Under the pieces are notes generated by a model. The model saw nothing but the letters and a program-made list of their open reading frames with translations, was not told where the DNA came from and did no database searches. Below are positions 41,899 to 49,209 of a stretch of DNA of 64,000 nt, one piece after another. How positions within the stretch are numbered: the first letter of the stretch is position 1; each line of letters begins with the position of its first letter. A program made the position numbers and the translations under genes. This DNA comes from Paracoccus endophyticus (GTDB lineage Bacteria > Pseudomonadota > Alphaproteobacteria > Rhodobacterales > Rhodobacteraceae): the NCBI RefSeq assembly GCF_003286075.1, contig NZ_QLUV01000001.1, positions 434,001-498,000 of the forward strand, written 5' to 3'.

Positions 41899-42441
41899 CT
41901 ACTCCGTCTGCAGGCGGCGCGCGCCCATGTGCGTGGTCAGGATCGCGGCCTGTCCGGGCTCGATCGCGGCGATGATGCGGGCGCCCGTCTCGGGCTGGAC
42001 CCGGATCAGGATCTCGGCGGCGAAATCGGGCGGCAAGGTGGCCAGCACCGCCGCCGCCTCGGCCGGCTTCATGGCGTCATAGACCGCGATCAGCCGCTCG
42101 ATCCCCTGCTCGACCCCCGCGCGCCGGCTGGCGGTTCCGTCGGCCGCCGCCGCCTTGGCGTCACGCAGCTGCACCAGCCGGGCCTTCAGCCGCTGCTCGG
42201 CCGCCGCGATCTCGTCCTTGCGGCGGTCGAGGTCGGCCAGCGCACGGTCGATGGCGATGCCCCGCAGCCGCAGGGTGTCGGCCAGGGCCACCGCCTCGGG
42301 CACGTCGCCGCAGCCGTCCAGCAGCGCGGCCGGCGCAGCGACGGCCGTCATGCCGGCGTCGAGGTCGAGCACGCGGGCGGCCTGCACGCCCACGGCGGCC
42401 GCCAGGGCAAGGCCGGTGACGATCAGGATCGGCCTAGACAT
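41899..42441 (-). CDS. MotE-like flagellar protein (MgtE_N-type C-terminus)
   Basis: 180 residues: N-terminal signal anchor (MSRPILIVTGLALAAAVGVQAARVL), a coiled-coil centre (ALADLDRRKDEIAAAEQRLKARLVQLRDA), and a C-terminal MgtE-N-like helical repeat (RLIAVYDAMKPAEAAAVLATLPPDFAAEILIRVQPETGARIIAAIEP). This arrangement fits MotE, a periplasmic chaperone-like partner of the motor known in Sinorhizobium; here the assignment rests on architecture. Three bases before motA, and overlapped by the next gene upstream. Confidence 0.8.
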   Translation of the reverse strand: MSRPILIVTGLALAAAVGVQAARVLDLDAGMTAVAAPAALLDGCGDVPEAVALADTLRLRGIAIDRALADLDRRKDEIAAAEQRLKARLVQLRDAKAAAADGTASRRAGVEQGIERLIAVYDAMKPAEAAAVLATLPPDFAAEILIRVQPETGARIIAAIEPGQAAILTTHMGARRLQTE

Positions 42442-42784
42442 CGGCGGCCTCGGACGGCTGGGGCAAGGGGGCCTGGGCCGACCTGCGGCGGCGCAAGGGC
42501 CGCCGCTCGGGCGGCTGCTGGTGCAACGCCCACAGCGCGCGTTCGGTCCGGGCACGCTCGATCTGGGTCGCCAGCGCCCGCGTCGCGGCCGTCGCCTCGG
42601 CCTTGGCGCCGCCAATCGCGGCCTCAAGGCGGTTGACCTCGGCGGTCATGACGGCAATCGCCCCGCCCAGGCCGGTTTCCAGGTCGTTCAGCCGGCGCAG
42701 CCGCGCCGACAGGACGAAACAGAACGCGGCCAGCACCGCGCCGAACGCCGCAAGGGCGATGTCCACAGCCAGGTCCAGTGTCAT
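42434..42784 (-). CDS. Small membrane-anchored coiled-coil protein of the flagellar operon
   Basis: 116 residues; one N-terminal helix (MTLDLAVDIALAAFGAVLAAFCFVL), a coiled coil (RLRRLNDLETGLGGAIAVMTAEVNRLEAAIGGAKAEATAATRALATQIERART) and an arginine-rich end. Start ATG overlaps the fliL stop and its end overlaps the MotE-like start by 8 bp. Not a family I recognise by name; position argues for a motor or basal-body accessory. Confidence 0.75.
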   Translation of the reverse strand: MTLDLAVDIALAAFGAVLAAFCFVLSARLRRLNDLETGLGGAIAVMTAEVNRLEAAIGGAKAEATAATRALATQIERARTERALWALHQQPPERRPLRRRRSAQAPLPQPSEAADV

Positions 42785-43266
42785 TGTATCCTGAACTCCG
42801 TGATCAGCAGGTCGCGCAGCGCCGCATCCCCCAGGACAAAGCGGGCCCGGGTCGCCAGTTCGAGACGGATGATCTCCAGTATCCCGCGCCGCTCGAACGC
42901 GGCGGGCTCGATCTCGGACAGGAAGCTGTTGAAGGCATCGCTGATCCGGGGCATCAGCGCGCGGGCCTGCGCCTGGGACGCGGGCTCGACCTCGATCATC
43001 GCGGTCAGCGCCAGGCTTTTTTCCTGCGGCCCCGGCAGGGTCAGCACGATCCGTGGCACGTCCACGAAGACGACGCCGGGTCCCGCGGGGGCGGCGTGCC
43101 CGGCCGGGGGGGACGCGCCGCCGACCAGCGCCAGTGGCGACCACAGGCCCAGGTACGTCGTGGCCAGCCCCCCGGCCAGCGCGCCGCCCGAGATCAGAAG
43201 CGGCAGCAGCCGTCCCATCCGGGAAGGGCGCGGCGCGGCGTCGCTGGTCTGGCTGATGTCGGTCAT
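42781..43266 (-). CDS. fliL: Flagellar basal-body protein FliL
   Basis: Single-pass inner-membrane protein that rings the stator. 161 residues: cytoplasmic N-terminus, membrane helix (LLPLLISGGALAGGLATTYLGLW, about 20-42), and a periplasmic domain with VVFVDVPRIVLTLPGPQEKSLALTAMIEVEP and LRDLLITEFRIQ. First gene of the leftward operon fliL-x-motE-motA-x-flhA-fliR-flhB. Divergent from fliF across a 114-bp gap that holds a CtrA-like site. Confidence 0.93.
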   Translation of the reverse strand: MTDISQTSDAAPRPSRMGRLLPLLISGGALAGGLATTYLGLWSPLALVGGASPPAGHAAPAGPGVVFVDVPRIVLTLPGPQEKSLALTAMIEVEPASQAQARALMPRISDAFNSFLSEIEPAAFERRGILEIIRLELATRARFVLGDAALRDLLITEFRIQ

Positions 43267-43307
43267 CTGATTCTCCGCCTTGTGAGCAGAGGGATAGCAG
43301 GCCGGCA

Positions 43308-43323
43308 CTAACCGATTCTTAAC
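43308..43323. promoter_or_regulatory. CtrA-like binding site between fliL and fliF
   Basis: CTAA-N7-TTAAC, one mismatch from the alphaproteobacterial CtrA full site TTAA-N7-TTAA. It lies in the only AT-rich patch of the divergent flagellar promoter region. CtrA is a known activator of flagellar genes in Rhodobacterales. Inferred from pattern and position. Confidence 0.6.
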
Positions 43324-43380
43324 GCCGCCCATGCCATCACGGTCCCGTCGCCAGGAACGGGCGATTCGAGGGAGTGGCGG

Positions 43381-44976
43381 ATGCAGAAGCTGGCCGAATA
43401 CTGGAAGGACCGCACGGCGGGGCAGAAACAGGCGCTGGTCGCGGCCTTCCTGGTCACGTTCCTGGGCATCGCGGGGTTTGCGTGGCTGGGCAACCGCACG
43501 TCCCTGGCGCTGCTCTATTCGGGACTGGACCCCGCGCAGGCCGGAGAGGTCATGGCGGCGCTGGACAAGACCGGCGTCCAATCGGAAATCCGCGGCGACG
43601 CGATCTGGGTGGATGCGGGCCAGCGCGACCGGCTGCGCATGACGCTGGCGGGCGAGGGGCTGCCCGCCGCGGGCGCCGCCGGATACGAGCTGCTCGACGG
43701 GATGTCGGGCTTTGGCACAACCTCGCAGATGTTCGACGCCGCCTATTGGCGCGCGAAGGAGGGCGAGCTGGCCCGCACCATCCTGGCCGTCCCGCAGATC
43801 AGGTCCGCGCGCGTCCACATCGCCGTGCCGCCCAGCCGCGGATACCGGCGCAGCGAGGCGGGATCGGCGTCGGTCACGGTCGTCACCGACGGCACGGCAC
43901 TGGACGCACGGCAGGCGCGGTCGCTGCAATTCCTGATCGCATCGGGCGTGCCGGGGATGGACGCGGACCGCGTCAAGGTGATCGACAGCGCCCGGGGCGT
44001 TGTGTCCACAGGCGAGGAGGTCGCGGCCGCCGACCGGGCCGCCGAGATGAAGCGCAACGTCGAGCGCATCCTCGAGCCGCATGTGGGGCCGGGCAACGCC
44101 ATCGTCGAGCTGAACCTGGACCTGGTCACCGAGACCGAGCAGACGACCGAGCAGCGCTTCGACCCCAGCGAACGGGCGCTGATCTCGCAGGAAAACGAGG
44201 AGACGTCCGACCAGTCCACCAACAGCGACGGGGGCGCGGTCACGGCGGCCTCGAACCTGCCGGACGGCAAGCAGGCGGGCGCCGAGCAGAACAAGAGCGC
44301 CAGTTCCGAAACCCGGCAGCGCCAGAACTACGAGGTGAGCAAGGTCACCCGCGAGATCGTCCGCCAGCCCGGCGCGACGCGGCGGCTGACCGTGGCCGTG
44401 CTGGTCAACGGCACGGCGCAGGCGGGACCCGACGGCACCCAGACGCTTGTCCCGCGCGACGAGGTCGAGCTGGACTCGCTGCGCGAGCTGGTCGCCTCGG
44501 CGGTGGGCTTCGACGAAGCCCGGGGCGACGTCATCACTGTGAAATCCCTGCCCTTCGCGGCGCTGGGGCAGGATGGCACGACCGCAAGCGCGGGGGGGCT
44601 GATCGACCGGCTGGCGCTGAACGACCTGGCGCGGCTGGCGCTGGTCGGCCTGTTCGCGCTGGCGCTGGCGATGCTGGTGCTGCGCCCGATGCTGAGGGCG
44701 CGCGCCCAGGCGGGGTCCGGCCCGTCCGCACAGCCGCTGCTGGACATCTCGGGACCGGGTGCTGCGCCGACGCCGGCGATGCTGCCGCTCGCCCCGGCCG
44801 CGCGCGAAGCCGAGGCGGCGCTTGCCCGGCCCGCGCTGGCGCTGAACGCCCCCGAGATCGACCGTGCGGGGCCGTCCGCGGACCCCGTGGCGCGTCTGCG
44901 CGCGCTGATGCGCGAGCGGCATGAGGACAGCCTGCGCGTTCTGTCGGGCTGGATCGAACAGAAAGAGAATGCGTGA
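43381..44976 (+). CDS. fliF: Flagellar M-ring protein FliF
   Basis: Builds the MS-ring. 531 residues: cytoplasmic start, first membrane helix (ALVAAFLVTFLGIAGFAWLG), periplasmic ring-building motifs with SALYSGLDPAQAG-type start (LLYSGLDPAQAGEV), RVHIAVPPSRGYRR, the SASVTVV strand, a low-complexity loop (SNLPDGKQAGAEQNKSASSETRQRQNYEVSK), a second helix (LALVGLFALALAMLVLRPML, about 420-440) and a short C-terminal FliG-binding end. ATG 43381 is preceded by GAGGGAG. Heads fliF-fliH-fliN-fliP. Confidence 0.96.
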   Translation: MQKLAEYWKDRTAGQKQALVAAFLVTFLGIAGFAWLGNRTSLALLYSGLDPAQAGEVMAALDKTGVQSEIRGDAIWVDAGQRDRLRMTLAGEGLPAAGAAGYELLDGMSGFGTTSQMFDAAYWRAKEGELARTILAVPQIRSARVHIAVPPSRGYRRSEAGSASVTVVTDGTALDARQARSLQFLIASGVPGMDADRVKVIDSARGVVSTGEEVAAADRAAEMKRNVERILEPHVGPGNAIVELNLDLVTETEQTTEQRFDPSERALISQENEETSDQSTNSDGGAVTAASNLPDGKQAGAEQNKSASSETRQRQNYEVSKVTREIVRQPGATRRLTVAVLVNGTAQAGPDGTQTLVPRDEVELDSLRELVASAVGFDEARGDVITVKSLPFAALGQDGTTASAGGLIDRLALNDLARLALVGLFALALAMLVLRPMLRARAQAGSGPSAQPLLDISGPGAAPTPAMLPLAPAAREAEAALARPALALNAPEIDRAGPSADPVARLRALMRERHEDSLRVLSGWIEQKENA

Positions 44977-45530
44977 TGCTGGTGCAGCTTGAACGGTTCG
45001 ACCGGGTCCGTGCCGGCGCCGTGCCGGTGGCCCGGTTCGAGGCCGCCGATCTCGAGGCCGCCTATGCGCGCGGTCTGTCGGACGGCGCAGGCGCCGCGCG
45101 CGACGAGGCCGCCGAACGGTTGATGGCCGCCCTGGCCGAAACCCGGGCCGCGCTGGCCCGAAGCGAGGCGGACCGTGCGGATGCGCGTCGCGTGGCCGTG
45201 CAGTCGCTGGCGCCCGTGCTGGATGCGCTGGTCACGGGCGTCCTGCCCACGGTGGCACGCGCGCGGCTGCAGGCGGCCTTGCTGCACGAGTTGACGCGCC
45301 TGGCCGACAGCGCAAGTCCCCTGCAAGGGGTGGTGCGCTGCGGCCCGGACCTCGCGCCCTTCGTCGCCGCCTGCGCGGGCCGGCCGGGCCTTGCCGGGCT
45401 GACGGTGGACGACAGCGGGCCGCCGGGCACCGCCGAGGCCTGCGTGATGGGCGGTCTCATCGTGTTCGATCAGCAGGCGGTGGCACAGGACCTGCACCGG
45501 CTGGTCGCCGAATTCCTGGAGGGAGCGTAA
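44976..45530 (+). CDS. fliH: FliH-like flagellar export ATPase regulator
   Basis: 184 residues from an ATG sharing the fliF stop (TGATG). Shows FliH-type layout: an N-terminal segment with FEAADLEAAYARGLSDGAGAARDEAAERL coiled-coil, then a C-terminal VQSLAPVLDALVTGVLPTVARARLQAALLHELTRLA domain and CVMGGLIVFDQQAVAQDL. Sequence is too divergent for a motif-level match, so the call leans on position between fliF and fliN. Confidence 0.75.
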   Translation: MLVQLERFDRVRAGAVPVARFEAADLEAAYARGLSDGAGAARDEAAERLMAALAETRAALARSEADRADARRVAVQSLAPVLDALVTGVLPTVARARLQAALLHELTRLADSASPLQGVVRCGPDLAPFVAACAGRPGLAGLTVDDSGPPGTAEACVMGGLIVFDQQAVAQDLHRLVAEFLEGA

Positions 45531-45532
45531 CC

Positions 45533-45790
45533 ATGGACGAGATCGCAAGCCTGATCGCGACCGATCACATCCAGGTCGAGATCACGATCCGGCTGGGGCA
45601 GATCAGGTTGTCGGTGGCCGAGCTTGGCGCGCTGCGGCCCGACGACGTGCTGCCGCTTGACCATGACATCGGCGAGGGCGTCGACATCTGCATCGGCGAC
45701 AAGGTCGTCGCCCGGGGAGAGCTTGTCGACGACGGCAGCGGCGAGGGCCGGCTGGCGGTCCGCGTCCTTGGCCACGCGCCACGCGGATGA
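45533..45790 (+). CDS. fliN: Flagellar switch protein FliN
   Basis: C-ring component of the rotor switch. 85 residues, essentially one SpoA domain: IQVEITIRLGQIRLSVAELGALRPDDVLPLDHDIGEGVDICIGDKVVARGELV. The four terminal bases ATGA overlap with fliP. Shorter than the enteric FliN (137 residues) because the unconserved N-terminus is missing, common in this group. Confidence 0.93.
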   Translation: MDEIASLIATDHIQVEITIRLGQIRLSVAELGALRPDDVLPLDHDIGEGVDICIGDKVVARGELVDDGSGEGRLAVRVLGHAPRG

Positions 45791-46638
45791 CGGCGCGCAC
45801 CGCGTGGGGGCGCCCGTCACGACCGGGTCGGCGGCGTTTCGGGGCCGGGCGGCTGTCCCGGCTGCATCAGGCAAAGGGCCGCGCGGTCGGCCTGGGCCTT
45901 GGCGTCCTGATCGGATGGGCGGCGCTGGCCGGGCCTGCGGCGGCGCAGGCTGCCGCCGATCCGGGCAGCCCCCTGAACGGGCTGGGCGAGAACGCGATCC
46001 TGCTGGTCGCGGGACTGACGCTGCTGTCGCTGGCGCCAGGACTTGCGATCATGGTGACCTGCTTTCCGTTCGTGGTCACGGTGCTGTCGATCCTGCGCCA
46101 GTCGATCGGGCTGCAGCAATCGCCGCCCAACATGCTGATCGTCAGCCTGGCGCTGTTTCTGTCCTGGTACGTGATGGACCCGGTGCTGCGCGACGCCTGG
46201 CAGCGCGCCGGCGCGCCGCTGCAGGCGGGCGAGATCACACTGGCCGAGGCGTTCGACCGGGGCGTCCCGCCCTTTCGCCGATTCATGGCCGACCGCACCG
46301 CCCCCGAGACGCTGGGCGCGCTGGCCGAGGTCGCACCGCCCGGCCTGGGGGGCGCGGAGGTGTCGGATCAGGCCCGGATGGACCCCGACACGGCCCCGCT
46401 GCCGCTGCTGGTGCCCGCCTTCATGCTGTCCGAAATCCAGCGCGCCTTCGCCATCGGCTTCATGGTCTCGCTGCCGTTCCTGATCATCGACCTGGTGGTG
46501 TCGGCCGTGCTGATGTCCATGGGGATGATGATGGTGCCGCCGACCGTGGTCGCCCTGCCGTTCAAGCTGGCGTTCTTCGTGGCGGTCGATGGCTGGGGGC
46601 TTGTCGCGGCCGCGCTGGTCCGCGGATACCAGCCATGA
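45787..46638 (+). CDS. fliP: Flagellar export protein FliP
   Basis: Core of the export channel. 283 residues: basic N-terminus, a signal-peptide-like helix ending AGPAAAQA, then four membrane helices with LLSLAPGLAIMVTCFPFVVTVLSILRQSIGLQQSPPNMLIVSLALFLSWYVM and LPLLVPAFMLSEIQRAFAIGFMVSLPFLIIDLVVSAVLMSMGMMMVPPTVVALPFKLAFFV, both diagnostic. fliQ and fliO are not beside it, so fliQ must be encoded elsewhere. Confidence 0.97.
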   Translation: MTARTAWGRPSRPGRRRFGAGRLSRLHQAKGRAVGLGLGVLIGWAALAGPAAAQAAADPGSPLNGLGENAILLVAGLTLLSLAPGLAIMVTCFPFVVTVLSILRQSIGLQQSPPNMLIVSLALFLSWYVMDPVLRDAWQRAGAPLQAGEITLAEAFDRGVPPFRRFMADRTAPETLGALAEVAPPGLGGAEVSDQARMDPDTAPLPLLVPAFMLSEIQRAFAIGFMVSLPFLIIDLVVSAVLMSMGMMMVPPTVVALPFKLAFFVAVDGWGLVAAALVRGYQP

Positions 46639-46742
46639 CCGCGCGCCCCGGGACGCGCGCCCGTGGGCGCGGGCCTTCCGCCGCGGGCGGCCCGCAGCGG
46701 GCGGCGGGCGGCGGGTCGGGTCAGCCCGTCCGCGCGGGCCGT
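46639..46742. other. Convergent gap after fliP
   Basis: 104 bp of extreme GC content with several self-complementary runs (for example GGGCGCGCGCCC-like tracts) that could end both converging transcripts, but no T-tract. No gene. Confidence 0.3.
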
Positions 46743-47540
46743 TCAGTCGGGGCGCACGCGGGCGGCGGTGCCGGCGGCAAAGGCCTCCAGCCGGGCGCGG
46801 GCGGCCTCCTGCGTGTTCACGACGCCCGCGACGGCCGCCTCGGCATAGGCCGCGTCCAGCGCGCTCATGTTCTGCATGTGGGACACGGCCGAGCAGATGG
46901 CAAAGTTCGACAAGGGCGGGTTGCGGGCGGCGGCAAGCGCCAGCTCATGCGCCTTGGCCTCGCTGTCCTCGACCAGATACTGCGCCAGCCCCACGTCCAC
47001 CGCCTGCTGGCCGCGATACAGCCGGCCGGTCAGCATCATGTCGATCATCCGCGCCTTGCCGATCAGGCCCGCCACGCGGATCGTCGCGCCGCCGCCCGTG
47101 AAGAGGCCGCGCTGCCCCTCGGGCAGGCCGAAATAGGTGCCGGCGTCGGCCACGCGGATATGGGCGGCGGACGCCAGCTCAAGCCCGCCGCCGACGACCG
47201 CCCCCTTCAGCGCCGCGATGATCGGCACGCCGCCGTATTCCATCTTGTTGAACGCCTCGTGCCAGCGCAGGCAGATCTGCATGAACTCGGCGGCGCTGCG
47301 GTCGGCCTGCCAGTGTTCGACCAGATCCAGCCCGGCGCAGAAATGCGGCCCCGCCGCGCGCAGCACGCAGGCGCGCGCTCCCGCCCGCGGCAGCGCGGTG
47401 AACACGTCGATCAGCTCGTCGATCGTGGCGGCGTCCAGCGCGTTGCGCTTGGCCTCGCGGTTCAGCGTCACGGTGGCAATGCCGTCATCGTCCAGCGTGA
47501 CCAGCAGGGTCCTGAACGTCAGGTCGGAGAGGGGGCGCAT
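46743..47540 (-). CDS. Crotonase/enoyl-CoA hydratase family protein
   Basis: Acts on CoA thioesters. 265 residues. Oxyanion-hole segments: [17 protein letters not shown] (first) and [21 protein letters not shown] (second). In the place of the second catalytic glutamate is [19 protein letters not shown], keeping Glu. The tail differs from FadB-type hydratases, so the exact substrate is open. Follows the AEC transporter by three bases on the same strand, suggesting an organic-acid catabolic unit. Confidence 0.88.
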   Translation of the reverse strand: MRPLSDLTFRTLLVTLDDDGIATVTLNREAKRNALDAATIDELIDVFTALPRAGARACVLRAAGPHFCAGLDLVEHWQADRSAAEFMQICLRWHEAFNKMEYGGVPIIAALKGAVVGGGLELASAAHIRVADAGTYFGLPEGQRGLFTGGGATIRVAGLIGKARMIDMMLTGRLYRGQQAVDVGLAQYLVEDSEAKAHELALAAARNPPLSNFAICSAVSHMQNMSALDAAYAEAAVAGVVNTQEAARARLEAFAAGTAARVRPD

Positions 47541-47543
47541 GGA

Positions 47544-48470
47544 TCAGCCTTTCGGGATCAGGTGGATGACGACGGGAAGGGTGGCGATTCCCGCCGCCGT
47601 GGACAGCAGGATCGCCGCCGAGACACGCTCTTCGGCGACCCGGAAATGATGGGCGAGGATGTAGACATTGCCCGCCACGGGCAGGGCCGCGGCCGCCACC
47701 ATGACGCCGGCGGCGACCGGATCGACGCCCAGCCCCCAGGCGGCGGCCCCCACGGCGACCGGGTGCGCCACCAGCTTGGCCGCCGACAGCCCCACCGCCG
47801 GGCCGATCCGGCGGGCGGGGCCATTGGCCAGCGACGCGCCGATGGCAAACAGCGCGCCGGGCGTCGCCGCGCCGCCCAGCAGCGACAGGAACTCGGCCGC
47901 GGGGGCGGGCAGGGGCAGGCCGGCCGCGGACCAGGCCAAGCCCGCCAGCATCGACACGATCATCGGATTGGCCGCGATGCCGCGCACAAGCGGCAGCAGC
48001 ATCCGCAGCCCGATCCGGCCGTGGCGAGCGGCGGTGATGATCAGCGTGATCAGCGTCGAGAACACGATCATGTCGAGCGTCAGCACCATCAGGACCGGCC
48101 CGACGGCGGCCGGACCCAGCAGGACGACCAGCATCGGCACCCCCAGAAAGCCTGTGTTTCCGGTCATGGCCGTGTGGGCCTGCATGGCGGCATCGGCGGG
48201 CGGGGCGCCGCCGCGGCGCGACAGGGCGAAGACCAGCGCCCAGACCGCCCCCGACCCCGCCAGATAGGCCAGCACGAAACGCGGATCGAACAGCGTCGCC
48301 AGGTCCAGCGTCGCGGCAAAGCGGAACAGCATGGCCGACAGCGCAAAATAGAACACGAACCGCGTCAGCCATGCGGTCGCCTCGGCCGGAAACAGCCGCA
48401 GCCGCCCGGCCAGCCAGCCCGTCCCGATCAGCGCAAAGAACGGCAGGGTCTTGAGAAAGATCGCCAGCAT
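47544..48470 (-). CDS. AEC-family (auxin efflux carrier-like) transporter
   Basis: 308-residue inner-membrane transporter with about ten hydrophobic helices, from MLAIFLKTLPFFALIGTGWLAGRLRLFPAEATAWLTRFVFYFALSAMLFRFAA on. The TGNTGFLGVPMLVVLLGP segment (Asn-Pro-like crossover region) is typical of AEC/BASS-fold carriers, which export or import dicarboxylates and malonate-type acids. ATG 48470 was chosen; the longer frame to 48617 is arginine/proline-rich. Probably co-transcribed with the crotonase. Confidence 0.9.
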   Translation of the reverse strand: MLAIFLKTLPFFALIGTGWLAGRLRLFPAEATAWLTRFVFYFALSAMLFRFAATLDLATLFDPRFVLAYLAGSGAVWALVFALSRRGGAPPADAAMQAHTAMTGNTGFLGVPMLVVLLGPAAVGPVLMVLTLDMIVFSTLITLIITAARHGRIGLRMLLPLVRGIAANPMIVSMLAGLAWSAAGLPLPAPAAEFLSLLGGAATPGALFAIGASLANGPARRIGPAVGLSAAKLVAHPVAVGAAAWGLGVDPVAAGVMVAAAALPVAGNVYILAHHFRVAEERVSAAILLSTAAGIATLPVVIHLIPKG

Positions 48471-48654
48471 GGCACCCCTTTCCCGGCCACCCCTTGTCGC
48501 GGCCCACAAAGCATCGGGGCGACCCGGGCGCAAGCAAGGGCCGCCGGGACTGCGGTCGATGCCGGCAGGGGTCCGCGGCGCCCCCTGGGGGACAGCGGGG
48601 CCGCGCGGCCCGGTCATGGCCCCCGGCGGCGGCGCGATGCCGGGGGGCGCGCGC

Positions 48655-49116
48655 TCAGCGCCAGCGCGCCGCCTCGGCGGTCAGCGGGTGGTTGGGATGG
48701 CGGCGGGCAAAGCCCTGCCACGCCTCGGGCGTGCCGGCCAGGCGGGCGGCGTCGAAGGCAGCGATCACCCCTGCCTCGCCCCCGGCTGCGGCGCGGCCTT
48801 GCGCGGGGTCGTCCGGGGTGCGGCGCGCGGCCAGCGCCGCCCGGATGCGCGGGGCGCTGGCGTCGTCGGGATGGCGCGCCAGAAACAGGATCAGCGCGGC
48901 GTTCGAGCCGTCGGCCAGCGCCGCCTCGGCCTCGGCCCGTTCGGGCGCGCCGGCGGGGGCGGGCGGCGGCAGCGGGTCCGAGCGGTCGGGCCGCATCCCC
49001 TGCACGCCGGGCGGCGGGGGATCTGCGGGGGTCGCGCCGGGTTCGGCGTCCGGGGTGCTGCCCGCGGCCAGGCATCCGGCGGCCAGCAGCGTGGCGATCA
49101 GCGAGGGGTTGCGCAT
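48655..49116 (-). CDS. Putative lipoprotein of unknown function
   Basis: 153 residues. Lipoprotein-type start MRNPSLIATLLAAGCLAAGS (lipobox LAAGC). The mature part is Pro/Ala-rich, with AALADGSNAALILFLARHPDDASAPRIRAALAARR near the middle and GTPEAWQGFARRHPNHPLTAEAARW at the end, similar to short helical repeats. No family recognised. Lies 93 bp after the RTX protease stop on the same strand, so possibly co-transcribed with it. Confidence 0.7.
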   Translation of the reverse strand: MRNPSLIATLLAAGCLAAGSTPDAEPGATPADPPPPGVQGMRPDRSDPLPPPAPAGAPERAEAEAALADGSNAALILFLARHPDDASAPRIRAALAARRTPDDPAQGRAAAGGEAGVIAAFDAARLAGTPEAWQGFARRHPNHPLTAEAARWR

Positions 49117-49209
49117 CGGGGAACCTTTCCATCTGTCGGGCGCGGCGGACGGCGCCGCAGCAAACGGGCGCGGCGGATGGGCCGCGCCCGGATTGTCAGG
49201 GCAGCGGGG

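Noticed and set aside
46639..46742. GC-rich palindromes after fliP as a terminator
   Set aside because: No T-tract and such palindromes are common by chance at this base composition.
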